A stretch of 64,000 nucleotides of DNA from contig NZ_JACWFG010000001.1 in assembly GCF_019749295.1 (NCBI RefSeq), forward strand, positions 146,604 through 210,603, read 5' to 3'. The position numbers and the translations under genes were made by a program. How positions within the stretch are numbered: the first letter of the stretch is position 1; each line of letters opens with the position of its first letter. A model generated the notes under the pieces. It made no database searches, was not told the DNA's origin, and worked only from the letters and a program-made list of their open reading frames with translations. Source of the stretch: Neobacillus niacini (lineage in GTDB: Bacteria; Bacillota; Bacilli; Bacillales; Cytobacillaceae). Of the stretch, positions 8,767 through 17,683 are shown piece after piece.

Positions 8767-9139
8767 GTTTCTTAGTCCCCTTTGATGATAAGTATTGTGT
8801 GATTCCAGAAGTTACAACTAATCCTATTACCGTACTGCCAACAATCATCAGAAGTAATTTCCAACCACTTGATTTAATTAAATCACCATAAGTCATTAGA
8901 CCCACCGCATATGGAACAAAAAATAATGCTAGGTGTTTGATAAGAAACTCTGCAGCCTTTTCTATATAGTTTAATTTTACAATCCCAATAGATAAACTTA
9001 AGAATAATAGAATCATACCAAGGACACTGCCGGGTATAGGCAGGTTTATTAATTCAACTATGTAATTTGAACCAACATAAATGGCAATTAGCATAAGCAA
9101 TTGCGACAAAAAGAGAACAGCATTTTTCATGTAATTCAT
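8744..9139 (-). CDS. lrgA: LrgA/CidA-family holin-like membrane protein (PftA-like)
   Basis: Small membrane protein of 131 residues with four hydrophobic segments. The family motif LPIPGSVLGMILLFL lies near residue 35, and the short basic C-terminus follows. It is the first gene of a two-gene operon with lrgB. The start at 9139 has GGAGGG very close upstream, and a second ATG three codons in is an alternative. The likely role is as a subunit of a pyruvate transporter or holin-like complex, by homology with B. subtilis PftA. No regulatory site was recognised in the 110 bases upstream. Confidence 0.9.
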   Translation of the reverse strand: MNYMKNAVLFLSQLLMLIAIYVGSNYIVELINLPIPGSVLGMILLFLSLSIGIVKLNYIEKAAEFLIKHLALFFVPYAVGLMTYGDLIKSSGWKLLLMIVGSTVIGLVVTSGITQYLSSKGTKKHVRSDSI

Positions 9140-9253
9140 CTTCCCTCCGTGTTGACTAAAACTATAGATAAAAACACTAGCTTAATATGATTGTTGTCAT
9201 TTTGCTGAAAATCCTAATAATAGTTTACCAATACATATAGCTTATTACTTCAT

Positions 9254-9299
9254 AAAAAAAAATGCCAAAGGAAAATTGTCTTCCTTGGGCATTTTTTTT
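9254..9299. terminator. Bidirectional terminator after the MMPL gene
   Basis: AATGCC-AAGGAA pairs with TTCCTT-GGCATT with one A/G mismatch and a 7-base loop, flanked by A7 on the left and T8 on the right. It can therefore terminate in both directions. It serves the minus-strand MMPL gene that ends at 9366. Confidence 0.85.
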
Positions 9300-9365
9300 A
9301 ATTAGAATTCTGTCCAATCTTATTGACATCATTCGTAATACGATATTCTTTTTTGAAAGGATAAG

Positions 9366-12300
9366 TTACATTACCTTTTTCTCAAGCCTTACTTCCGCTT
9401 CCTTTTTTCTAGTTAATAGATTTGTTAATGCGTCTGGCAAAGCAATCATCGCAGGTAAAAAGATTGGCAGCAGTACAAAGCACAATACAATTAGTCCTGT
9501 AATAACGGCAATCGCCAATTCAGAAAGTAGCAGCATTCCAGAAGGCATTAGTGTAGCAAATGTCCCTCCAAGGATGATGACTGCTGCAATAATGACACCA
9601 CCTATATGTCTAGAAGCCAGCACGATGGCCTCTTTCTGTGCCATATGAGGGTATTCTTTAAAACGCATCATCAAGAATATGCTATAGTCTACTCCCAAGG
9701 CGACAATAATTATAAAGGAGAAGAATGGAACAAAGGAAGAAATCCCTGCATATCCCTGCAAATCTATGAAAATATAGTTTACGATATACATTGCCGCATA
9801 GTAAGACCCTAAAAGAGATGCTGTTATGAATATTGGTGTCCAGAACGATCTGATGACAAAAAACAGTACTAGCAATACCCCGATAATGACGATCGTTGTC
9901 GTTCTATTAAGATCCCTGCTCAATATATCATTCATATCTTTTGTTGTGGCGCTTGGACCGGATGTGCCAAACTTAGAATCAGCAAGTTCTGTGCCTTTCA
10001 GTTCACTAGAAACTGCTGCATTAATTTTATCGATGGTACTTAATGCGTCCTCTGAATAAGGATCATCTTTTAAGACCACAATCAGTTTTGTAATTTTTCG
10101 ATCATTGGTCATAAAGGCATCTAATGATTTTTCAAAACCTTTATCAGCTAACGCTTCTTTTGGAATAAAGAAGGTTTTATTGGATTTGTATTGAGTTAAG
10201 AATCCATTTGTTTGCCCAAGTCCATCAGAAATTTGCGTTAGTCCGTCATTTACTTTTGAAAACTGTTGGCCAAATGCAGCAAATCCACTAAGGCCATCAA
10301 CTAGCTGCTGCTGACCTGATTTCATTTGACCTAGACCATCACTGACACTATTCATATTGGTAACGATGGTGCCGATTCCTGTTGAAGCTTTAGCAAGCCC
10401 ATCTTCTAATTGCTGCAGCCCATTTGCCATTTGCGATAACCCTGTACTCATGCTGGCAAGGTTTTTGTTTGCAGTGCCAAAGCCTGAAGATAAAGCATTA
10501 TAATTATCATTTAAGGCTTTTATGCCTTCTGGAGTGATTTGCGCTAATGAACCGTTTAACTGATCAATTGTTTGCTTTAATGCCAAGTAATTTGAATCAC
10601 TCTGAGAATCAGAATAACTCGTCCCTAAAGCATTAACCATGGACTGCATTTGAGATAGTGCACTTTTAACACCAAGAAGAGCCTGTGCAGCATCTTGATA
10701 GTGTGTACCCATTTCTGTATAGCCGGCCTGAATCTTCCCAAAATTATCAGCTAATAAGGATACTCCGCCGCTCATGTTTGAAAGATTTGTTTCTATCGCC
10801 GCTATCCCATTACTGATACTTTGTGAATTGCTAGATCCATCATTAATTCCAACTTGAATTTGAGTTAATCCTTTTGCTAAGGCGATCATACCTTCTTGAA
10901 GCTTTGCCGTACCGTCAACCATTTGATTGACCTGAGAAAAATCTGCTGCTCCTAACTTTTCTTGAGCCTGCTTCAATCCATCATTTATTTGATCTACACC
11001 ATTTTGAGTTTGTGAAACTCCATCCGTAACAGTTCCCATTTGATTACTGATGTAAAATTCATCAATTTGCTCACCTTGAGGCTGTGTAACCGAAGAGACC
11101 TGCTTCACACCTTCAATGGATTTCACACTTTCCGTCACATTGTCTATGACAGCAAGAGCTTCATGATTATTTAATGCCTTACTATTTTCAATGACAATAG
11201 TGGCAGGCATGGCCTGGCCTTTTCCAAAATGTTCAGCAACAATATTAAAACCTTTCGAAGAAGGATACTTATTGCCCAGTTCTCCGACGGTATCAAAATT
11301 TAGCTTTTCCTGGTGCAGATACACCATAGGCCCTATGATTAACAAGGTAATTACCACGGTAATAAGCGGCCGCTTAACGGCAAATGAGGAGGTTTTTCCC
11401 CAATATTTATTTTCCTTATGCCCACTAATACTCTTAGAAGGCCAGAAAAGTTTTTTTCCAAGCACTTTCATTATAAACGGTGTTAACGTCAAAATTTCAA
11501 GCAATAGGACGGTTACACCAATTGCCACCACGACACCGGATTTATAAATTGGTGATTCTGCAAACACGAGGGCAAGAAAAGCAATAAAAACAGTAAGGAT
11601 GCTGTAAGCAATGGTTTTACCTGCTGTTTTATACGTGTTTACGATTGATTCATCAATCGAATGGCCATGGGCAAGTTCTTCCCTAAATCGATTAAACAAT
11701 AGGATATTATAATCGGTGCCTATCCCAAAGAGAATCAAGACTAAGAGCATTTGGGTAAGACTTGTGATGGGAAATCCGGCTTTATCAATTAATTGTGCTG
11801 CAATTCCCATAGATACAAGATAGGAGAACGCTACTGCCACTAATGACACCAAAGGAGTCACTACTGACCTAAAGGCAATAATCAATACGACTAAAATAAA
11901 GATTACGGTCAATGCAGCACTCTTCTCAACCCCTGCCATGGAAGCCTTTAAATAATCGTTATTGATAAAGTCTTCCCCGCTCAGGTAGTATTCGACAGGA
12001 ACGTTTTTAAGCTTGCTGTCCAGTTCCTTTTGAATATCGTCTACTTCTCTGCCTTTCTTATCTAGCTTAAAGCTGACCATAACTGTCGTGCCATCTTCGG
12101 ATACTAGAGAGCTTTTTGCATCGGGTAAACTAAAGGGATCAATCATATCCGTTATCCCAAGTTCTTTGTGACTATCGCTGATGGACTTTACACTATCACC
12201 AATTTTTGTCATTTCATCATTTGATATAGTATCTTTATCATAAAAAACGATGAGATTGTTCGTGCCTTTAGCAGTATCCATCTTTTTTAGGATATTATCT

Positions 12301-12449
12301 GCTATGACTGAAGGACTGTCATCTCCAGTTCCTTGCTGACCTTTTTGCCTTAAAATCGCATTGATATCAGGCTGAATAACTGTAAGCAAAATAGTAATAA
12401 TCAACCATATTGAAAAAATCGCCCAGCGGCCTTTAATTATTTGTCTCAC
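9366..12449 (-). CDS. MMPL-family RND transporter (YdgH-like)
   Basis: Large membrane transporter of about 1027 residues. It is a tandem duplication of a one-helix-plus-soluble-domain-plus-helical-bundle unit, with sterol-sensing-like GIGTDYNILLFNRFREE and GVDYSIFLMMRFKE motifs in the two halves. The central soluble region, rich in MSxGLxQM and IxDGLxQ repeats, should form a long coiled coil as in YdgH and YhgE proteins. I placed the start at GTG 12449, which has GGGGAGG eight bases upstream; the frame stays open to 12578 but that extension has no membrane-protein character. A TetR regulator gene lies directly upstream on the same strand with an operator-like dyad between them. The substrate is unknown, probably lipids or hydrophobic drugs. 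Confidence 0.92.
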   Translation of the reverse strand: MRQIIKGRWAIFSIWLIITILLTVIQPDINAILRQKGQQGTGDDSPSVIADNILKKMDTAKGTNNLIVFYDKDTISNDEMTKIGDSVKSISDSHKELGITDMIDPFSLPDAKSSLVSEDGTTVMVSFKLDKKGREVDDIQKELDSKLKNVPVEYYLSGEDFINNDYLKASMAGVEKSAALTVIFILVVLIIAFRSVVTPLVSLVAVAFSYLVSMGIAAQLIDKAGFPITSLTQMLLVLILFGIGTDYNILLFNRFREELAHGHSIDESIVNTYKTAGKTIAYSILTVFIAFLALVFAESPIYKSGVVVAIGVTVLLLEILTLTPFIMKVLGKKLFWPSKSISGHKENKYWGKTSSFAVKRPLITVVITLLIIGPMVYLHQEKLNFDTVGELGNKYPSSKGFNIVAEHFGKGQAMPATIVIENSKALNNHEALAVIDNVTESVKSIEGVKQVSSVTQPQGEQIDEFYISNQMGTVTDGVSQTQNGVDQINDGLKQAQEKLGAADFSQVNQMVDGTAKLQEGMIALAKGLTQIQVGINDGSSNSQSISNGIAAIETNLSNMSGGVSLLADNFGKIQAGYTEMGTHYQDAAQALLGVKSALSQMQSMVNALGTSYSDSQSDSNYLALKQTIDQLNGSLAQITPEGIKALNDNYNALSSGFGTANKNLASMSTGLSQMANGLQQLEDGLAKASTGIGTIVTNMNSVSDGLGQMKSGQQQLVDGLSGFAAFGQQFSKVNDGLTQISDGLGQTNGFLTQYKSNKTFFIPKEALADKGFEKSLDAFMTNDRKITKLIVVLKDDPYSEDALSTIDKINAAVSSELKGTELADSKFGTSGPSATTKDMNDILSRDLNRTTTIVIIGVLLVLFFVIRSFWTPIFITASLLGSYYAAMYIVNYIFIDLQGYAGISSFVPFFSFIIIVALGVDYSIFLMMRFKEYPHMAQKEAIVLASRHIGGVIIAAVIILGGTFATLMPSGMLLLSELAIAVITGLIVLCFVLLPIFLPAMIALPDALTNLLTRKKEAEVRLEKKVM

Positions 12450-12589
12450 CCTTGTATCCTCCCCATTATTTTTAGCATGTTTTTCCTTATTGTTTTTTCC
12501 GGAAGGAACAAAACTCAAAGAATTTCTGATTAACACTAAAACAATATAACAGGGGACCCAAGGGTATTCAAAGAGCAAAATAAAACGAG

Positions 12590-12606
12590 TGTATCAAAAT
12601 GAGACA
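12590..12606. promoter_or_regulatory. Candidate TetR-type operator upstream of MMPL gene
   Basis: TGTATCAAAATGAGACA is a 7-3-7 inverted repeat with one mismatch per arm. It sits between the TetR gene (ends 12623) and the MMPL start (12449). Position and symmetry suggest it is the binding site of the TetR protein. A clear -10/-35 pair was not identified. Confidence 0.45.
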
Positions 12607-12622
12607 TTTTTAACTATTTGTA

Positions 12623-13165
12623 TTATCCAAACACCACTTGGTTGAAGATTTCGAACAACTCTTCTTTCTGGTAATGATATTCTTTACTAATCCAATTCTG
12701 CAAAATGGTCATAATCGAAGTCGCATATAACTCGCACATTACCTCAGGATATTTGGATTGATTAATTTTGTCCGAAATGGGATCATTCTTTGTTTTTGAG
12801 TGTTCAAGTAATATATTGCTTGCAATGTTAACCATGCTTTTGAAAAGTATGTGCCCATCAGTCCCTAATAAAGTATTTTCGAATAACACAAAATTATCTT
12901 CTATATAATCAACCAACACTTTAAAAGTGTCAGAATTGGAATTTTCATTCAATCGAATAAGCTCCTCCGATAAATGATAAATAAAATCCCTTAACAGGCT
13001 GTATTTATCTTCATAATATCGGTAAAATGTCGTGCGATGAATCAACGCTTCATCACATATATCTTGAATCGTGATTGAAGAGAATCGTTTCGTTTGCAGG
13101 ACACGCATAAAACTCTCGATGATTTGGCGTCGTGTGCGTTCGGTCGTATAAGTCATGGGACACAT
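12623..13165 (-). CDS. TetR/AcrR-family transcriptional regulator
   Basis: Regulator of 180 residues with an N-terminal TetR helix-turn-helix (about 8-55). Its recognition region reads SITIQDICDEALIHRTTFYRYYEDK, with the typical TTFYRYY signature. The rest is a helical ligand-binding domain like that of the YdgH-associated and YcnC-type regulators. It lies just upstream of the MMPL transporter on the same strand, which makes it the likely local repressor of that exporter. Either the ATG at 13165 or the ATG three codons later could be the start. Confidence 0.92.
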   Translation of the reverse strand: MCPMTYTTERTRRQIIESFMRVLQTKRFSSITIQDICDEALIHRTTFYRYYEDKYSLLRDFIYHLSEELIRLNENSNSDTFKVLVDYIEDNFVLFENTLLGTDGHILFKSMVNIASNILLEHSKTKNDPISDKINQSKYPEVMCELYATSIMTILQNWISKEYHYQKEELFEIFNQVVFG

Positions 13166-13233
13166 CCTTGTGGTAATTATTCTAAATGTATGTCACTCTT
13201 CTAAGCATCTTTAATACTAAATAATACTACATA

Positions 13234-13259
13234 AAAAACAGGAGAAATGCATCTCCTGT
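13234..13259 (-). terminator. Hairpin with T run in gene-free stretch 13166-13503
   Basis: ACAGGAGA pairs with TCTCCTGT around a 6-base loop. On the minus strand a T6 run follows, which is the form of an intrinsic terminator. No gene ends immediately before it; it may back up the terminator at 13336. Apart from these two hairpins I see nothing in 13166-13503. Confidence 0.6.
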
Positions 13260-13335
13260 AGTGTTAAATAAGATTATTCTATTTTATTGCAGTAATGTGA
13301 GGTTTTGTATCCACAAGGATAAAAATATAAATTAA

Positions 13336-13369
13336 AAAAACGCTCAGATTTTTATATCTGAGCGTTTTT
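13336..13369 (-). terminator. Intrinsic terminator after rhamnose mutarotase
   Basis: A 14-bp perfect stem (AAAAACGCTCAGAT with ATCTGAGCGTTTTT) has a 6-base loop and a T run on both strands. It ends the minus-strand operon whose last gene is at 13504. Confidence 0.9.
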
Positions 13370-13503
13370 ACTTGCTATTTATAATGATAAAACGCTGTTG
13401 GAATATATGCTAATTAATTTGTTATTTTGCAACGTTATTTGCCTTTTTCTCCCCATCAACTGAACCCGTTAATTGGATCTGACGTCTTTACATTTTTGTA
13501 TGA

Positions 13504-13830
13504 TTACGCTAAATAAAACACTTCCCGCAGTGGTCTGATCGGATTTGGTTCATTAAAATCGAAGGAGCCTTTTACCATCTTTGAAGTAATGGCATTCCAT
13601 CGGTTGCAGGCATCACTCAAGGCTATATATTCAAACGCTGCTTCTACATCAGTACATTCGAAACAATAAAAAAATTGATTTCCGTTTTGAAATATAGAAT
13701 AGTTCCTTATACCAGCATTACTATGCTCTTCAAGAATTTCTTGCCAAGGATCCAAGTGTAGATTTACATATTCCTCAAGGTATTCTTCTTTAATTTCCCA
13801 TGTCCATGCAAACTTGTTGCTGTTTTCCAA
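13504..13830 (-). CDS. rhaM: L-rhamnose mutarotase family protein
   Basis: Protein of 108 residues matching the size and pattern of the RhaM/DUF718 family, a ferredoxin-like dimeric fold. Visible family features are the early Trp/Glu-rich stretch around WEIKEEYLEEYVNLH, the RNYSIF strand, FECTDVEAAFEYIA, and the C-terminal region after WNAITSKMV. The enzyme interconverts alpha and beta anomers of L-rhamnose before isomerisation. No rhaA, rhaB or rhaD is in this window, so the rest of rhamnose catabolism must lie elsewhere. Its neighbour is a sulfatase-fold enzyme 118 bases upstream on the same strand, and it suggests that rhamnose is one product of the locus. Confidence 0.85.
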   Translation of the reverse strand: MENSNKFAWTWEIKEEYLEEYVNLHLDPWQEILEEHSNAGIRNYSIFQNGNQFFYCFECTDVEAAFEYIALSDACNRWNAITSKMVKGSFDFNEPNPIRPLREVFYLA

Positions 13831-13948
13831 CCTTTTTCATCCTCCTTTGGTACTCGGGTATTTATTAAATTAATTGGTTTAATGGCTATCTGACTATATT
13901 TCTCCTTTTCAAGTTAGAGGGCTTGATTACAGACTTCTTTTCCGTTTC

Positions 13949-15355
13949 TCAAGAGTGGGTTAGCTGTTCCAAGCGTTCCCGTAAAGGATTTTCATTCCAC
14001 TCTTCCCAGGTTAGATTTACTTCAGCAAGGATTTTTTCAATCCGTTTACGGAATGGTAGACCGTCCTCTCTTAGTTGTATGATCATTGGGTCCTCTCTCC
14101 CCTGGAGCATTAGTTGCACCCAGGAATCTAAGTCGTTCTCAAAATCTTCCGTCAATTCAGGATGATTTTCTGCAAGATTAATTGTTTCATCCGGGTCAGC
14201 GTGTAAATCATAAAGTTCTCTAGGAGGACGGTTAAAAACACCACTATCAAGCGTCCGGATGTATTTAAATTTTTCAGTACGTATTCCTCTAGATGCCTGC
14301 CAGGCACACTCGCTTAAATAAATCTTAGAGTGGGTTCCCTCAACCTCCCCACGGATAGCCGGCCATAAACTAAGTCCATCCATCTCGCTAGGCATTGATA
14401 TTTTATCTTTATAAAGTGAAGTTTGATTAGCCACTGCCTCTAAAACGGTTGGCATTAAATCCACTTGTTGAATCAGTCCGGTAACACGTTTTCCTTCAGG
14501 AATCTTTTCTGGATATCTCATAATTATTGGCACTTTGACTGTACTATCGTAAAGTCCACAATGATCCCAATATATGTCATGTTCTGTCAGACTTTCCCCA
14601 TGATCACCAAAAAGGATTAAAAGGGTATCGTCTTTGATACCTAGTTCCTCTAAGTATGTATCGATTTCTTTCAACCTGTCATCTAAATACCTGATTTCAG
14701 CATCATATAAAGAATTTACATATTCAGAGTCAGTTATGGGACCAAGTAAATCAAAATGGTGATGCTTGAAAAAAGGATATGCAAGATGATTATAGGCTTG
14801 ATCCATACTTTTATTCTTTTTATCATATGGATCTTTATTTATATCATAAAATTCAGGTATAAGTTCTTTTGGCGGTAGATAAGGAGTATGTGCATCCCAA
14901 TAATGAAGAAATAAGAAAAAGTCTTCATCTCTATGTTCTTTCAACCAAGGCCTGGCTAATTCATTTATGGTTTTGCCGTCAATCCATCGGTTTCCCCCTA
15001 CACTATTAATATAGTAGCGGAATCCTCTCGCAAACCATTCTTTCAACTGATATAAGTTGTCGACAGCACCCGTAGTAAACCCTGCTTGCCGAAGCATGGT
15101 AGGAAGCCATTCGGTTTTTTTAGATAGAGTGGTCAACTCTGAACCATGTGATACAACACCTGTTCGAAGACCCACTTTCCCTGTAAAAATTGATGTATGA
15201 GCTACCTCAGTTGGGATATCAGATGCAAAAGCATTCTCAAATAGTACTCCTTCAGAAGCTATTTTATCGATATAGGGACTTGTTGGTTTATTATAACCAT
15301 AACACCCCAATCTATTGGCTCTAAGTGAATCTAGAGAGATCATGATAATTTTCAA
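13949..15355 (-). CDS. Sulfatase-fold hydrolase with Thr in place of the formylglycine residue (1)
   Basis: Alkaline-phosphatase/sulfatase superfamily protein of 468 residues without a signal peptide. The first metal-binding Asp is D9 in ISLDSLRANRLGCYGY, and the late metal pair is in FGDHGESLTEHD. The position normally held by Cys or Ser of the C/S-x-P-x-R motif is T49, in IPTEVAHTSIFTG, and the Arg position is His. Formylglycine cannot be formed from Thr. The Asp/Thr/Asp/His set resembles Thr-nucleophile phospho-transfer enzymes such as LtaS and nucleotide pyrophosphatases. Automatic pipelines would call it a sulfatase. It is paralogous to 16245-17633 and sits beside YesL and rhamnose mutarotase. 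The fold is certain; the substrate class is not. Confidence 0.85.
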   Translation of the reverse strand: MKIIMISLDSLRANRLGCYGYNKPTSPYIDKIASEGVLFENAFASDIPTEVAHTSIFTGKVGLRTGVVSHGSELTTLSKKTEWLPTMLRQAGFTTGAVDNLYQLKEWFARGFRYYINSVGGNRWIDGKTINELARPWLKEHRDEDFFLFLHYWDAHTPYLPPKELIPEFYDINKDPYDKKNKSMDQAYNHLAYPFFKHHHFDLLGPITDSEYVNSLYDAEIRYLDDRLKEIDTYLEELGIKDDTLLILFGDHGESLTEHDIYWDHCGLYDSTVKVPIIMRYPEKIPEGKRVTGLIQQVDLMPTVLEAVANQTSLYKDKISMPSEMDGLSLWPAIRGEVEGTHSKIYLSECAWQASRGIRTEKFKYIRTLDSGVFNRPPRELYDLHADPDETINLAENHPELTEDFENDLDSWVQLMLQGREDPMIIQLREDGLPFRKRIEKILAEVNLTWEEWNENPLRERLEQLTHS

Positions 15356-15429
15356 GTGGTTATCCTCCTCTATACATGTTGTTTAGTTATATCTCAATAT
15401 TCATTATATTTTATACTCTAAGACAAAAA

Positions 15430-15457
15430 ATCTCTTTGCCTATACGGACAAAGAGAT
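15430..15457 (-). terminator. Intrinsic terminator after YesL-like gene
   Basis: ATCTCTTTG pairs with CAAAGAGAT around a 10-base loop, and the minus strand continues into a T6 run. It separates the YesL gene from the sulfatase-fold gene that starts at 15355, which should therefore have its own promoter. Confidence 0.85.
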
Positions 15458-15485
15458 GGTCAATCACGCCATTCCATCGAATAAA

Positions 15486-16127
15486 TTAATAAGGACTTTG
15501 AAAATTTCTTTCTGAAATATTTTTTTGATTTAATCTCGAGAACGCATGGTATGAAGACCACATAATTAACAAGGAAGTAAGACTGCCGCCAATAATAAAG
15601 ACTAAACCTGGTAAAGACTTTAATATAAAAAAGATGATAATTCCTCCTGCAAACATCATAATTGTTGAAAGTGGTGAGACAATCATAAATGAAAAAGAAG
15701 TTTTGATAATCTTATATATTGATAGTTCAAAATGGACAAAAACAGGCAGAACATATAATACTGTTAAACCCAAAATTAGAGCAATCATAAGTAAAAAGTA
15801 ATAAAAAAAGAGCATATGACCACTATGAAATTGTTGAACAAGTCGGATATCAAAGACCAAGAAAAAGCCAACAAGAGTTATAACAAGTCCCAAAAGGTTA
15901 CTTTTCAAAAAGTACTTTTTGTAGTGTGACCAAAAAGTCTTAAAGATTGGTATTTCCAGGTCACCCATAACCCATTTACGAATCACCGCAAACATTGATG
16001 TTGTTGCAGGGAAAAAGCCAAAAAAGACTAAACCTAGTATTGAAAAAAGAACCCATAGCAAATTCAAATAGGCAAGGTTTAGTAAAATTACAGGTATTTT
16101 TAAGACACCACCTATAGATCCTCCCAT
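15486..16127 (-). CDS. YesL-like membrane protein (DUF624)
   Basis: Membrane protein of 213 residues with about five hydrophobic segments. The DUF624 signature is clear near the N-terminus, with NLLWVLFSILGLVFFGFFPATTSMFAVIRKW followed by an IFKTFWSHYKKYF motif (read as separate blocks). Proteins of this family accompany CUT1 sugar importers and YesM/YesN systems in Bacillus and Paenibacillus, but their function is unknown. Here it lies between two sulfatase-fold genes rather than next to an ABC transporter. A GGAGGAG ribosome site precedes ATG 16127. A second copy is at 61595-62227. Confidence 0.9.
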   Translation of the reverse strand: MGGSIGGVLKIPVILLNLAYLNLLWVLFSILGLVFFGFFPATTSMFAVIRKWVMGDLEIPIFKTFWSHYKKYFLKSNLLGLVITLVGFFLVFDIRLVQQFHSGHMLFFYYFLLMIALILGLTVLYVLPVFVHFELSIYKIIKTSFSFMIVSPLSTIMMFAGGIIIFFILKSLPGLVFIIGGSLTSLLIMWSSYHAFSRLNQKNISERNFQSPY

Positions 16128-16174
16128 TCATTCTCCTCCTAATATAATCTTTATCTCTGATATTATACTAAAAA

Positions 16175-16208
16175 AAGAGGGCTCAGTTTTTGATTGAGTC
16201 ACCCTCTT
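16175..16208 (-). terminator. Intrinsic terminator after sulfatase-fold gene 2
   Basis: Nested stem with outer AAGAGGG/CCCTCTT and inner CTCA/TGAG, followed on the minus strand by a T run. It lies 37 bases after the stop at 16245. Confidence 0.85.
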
Positions 16209-16244
16209 AAATGTATATCTTAAACTATCCTTCTTCTTTGTATA

Positions 16245-17633
16245 TTAGCTCTTTTGGGTTTCCTTTTCTTGCAAACCACGAGCATTTCTAAGCGTACCAA
16301 GATAGAGCTTTTCATAAGCCTCCTCAGAGGATTTGATTGGACCTCCACCTTTTCCATGGTAATTAACATTGGTATAGATTGGATTAATCCGACCTGTTTT
16401 TTGCTCACTAGCTGCAATATAATTCTGCATCTTCTGCTGAAGTTGTTCTACGGTTTCAGGGAATTGATCGGCTACATTATTATTTTCCTCAGGATCCTCT
16501 ATTAGATTATAGAGTTCTATTTCAGGCTTAAAATGGAAATCTGGCTCCAATGCCTGAATCAACTTCCATTCAGGAGTCCGCCAGCCATGTTTCCTCATCC
16601 AGGTACACTCGGTAAGATAGAATTCAGAAACCCTGTTAATGTCTTCTCCTTTAGTGAGATTAACTAGACTTTGTCCGTTAAAATCAATACCTGTATCAAT
16701 CTGCAACAATTCAAGGATTGTTGGTGTGATATCCTGAATCAAACTTACATCCGCAAACCTCTTCCCTGTTGGTATCTTCCCTGGGAATTTAAAAATAAGC
16801 GGGACAGTAAGGGTGTTATCATATAAACCATGATGATCAAAATAACAATCATGTTCATATAATGTTTCACCATGATCAGAGGTAATCACAATTAAGGTCT
16901 CCTCTTCAATGCCTAGAGCCTCCACAGTTGCAAAAATATTTTGGATGCATGCATCCATATAGGCCACTGCACCTTCATATTGGGCACAAACATATTTCTC
17001 ATCCGTAACGCCATCCGGAATCCATGATTTTAAGAAATCTGCATGTGGCTTAAACTGATAAACAGGCTCCATTGACTTATTTTCCGGGTCATATTCATTG
17101 CCATCATAAAAAATTCTTTCAAATGGACGTGGAGGCAGATATGGAGAATGTGGATCCATGTGACGAAGGAATAAGAAAAATGGCTTCTCTTCTCCCGCCA
17201 GACGCTTCAATTCAGGAATGGCAACCGCATTTAAATTTTCTGCTTTGGGACAACGACCTGTTTCGTCTGGAATCCATGCTTCATAATCAAGATAATTCTC
17301 AAATCCTCTTGACGATGGATTACCGGTAAAACCAACACAGGTTGTATTATAGCCATTTTCCCCCAATATTTCAGCTAGTGTTTTAACATGGCTTCCAAGA
17401 GGACCTTCATGGCGCAGGGCAACCACATCTGTTCCAAAACAGTCCATGCCTGTCAGCATTGCTGCATAAGCAGGTGTCGTCGGGATACTTGGGCTAAAAT
17501 GATTCTCAAAAAGTACACCCTCACTGGCAATTTTATCTATATGGGGAGTGGTCAGCCGGTGATACCCATAGCTGCTCATAAAATCCCTTCTTAAACTATC
17601 AATACCGAATACAATAACATTTGGCTTTTTCAT
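16245..17633 (-). CDS. Sulfatase-fold hydrolase with Thr in place of the formylglycine residue (2)
   Basis: Second sulfatase-superfamily protein, 462 residues, no signal peptide. Metal ligands are D12 (GIDSLRRDFMSSYGY) and the pair in TSDHGETLYEHD, and a DHHGLYDNT motif follows. The nucleophile position is T52 within IPTTPAYAAMLTG, so the canonical C/S-x-P-x-R becomes T-x-P-x-Y. This resembles the Thr motif of nucleotide pyrophosphatase/phosphodiesterases. Similarity to the neighbour at 13949 is clear along the whole length, including IDKIASEGVLFEN. It is followed by its own terminator and preceded, 50 bases upstream, by an AraC regulator gene on the same strand. The probable substrate is a phospho- or sulfo-ester or similar group on an imported glycan; this is unproven. 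Confidence 0.85.
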   Translation of the reverse strand: MKKPNVIVFGIDSLRRDFMSSYGYHRLTTPHIDKIASEGVLFENHFSPSIPTTPAYAAMLTGMDCFGTDVVALRHEGPLGSHVKTLAEILGENGYNTTCVGFTGNPSSRGFENYLDYEAWIPDETGRCPKAENLNAVAIPELKRLAGEEKPFFLFLRHMDPHSPYLPPRPFERIFYDGNEYDPENKSMEPVYQFKPHADFLKSWIPDGVTDEKYVCAQYEGAVAYMDACIQNIFATVEALGIEEETLIVITSDHGETLYEHDCYFDHHGLYDNTLTVPLIFKFPGKIPTGKRFADVSLIQDITPTILELLQIDTGIDFNGQSLVNLTKGEDINRVSEFYLTECTWMRKHGWRTPEWKLIQALEPDFHFKPEIELYNLIEDPEENNNVADQFPETVEQLQQKMQNYIAASEQKTGRINPIYTNVNYHGKGGGPIKSSEEAYEKLYLGTLRNARGLQEKETQKS

Positions 17634-17683
17634 AGATTTTTAGTCTCCTCCTTTTTTACTAGAATATAAAAAATAGAGCTTAC

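Noticed and set aside
13949..17633. True sulfatases with formylglycine
   Set aside because: Both have Thr where Cys or Ser is required; reported as Thr-type sulfatase-fold proteins instead.
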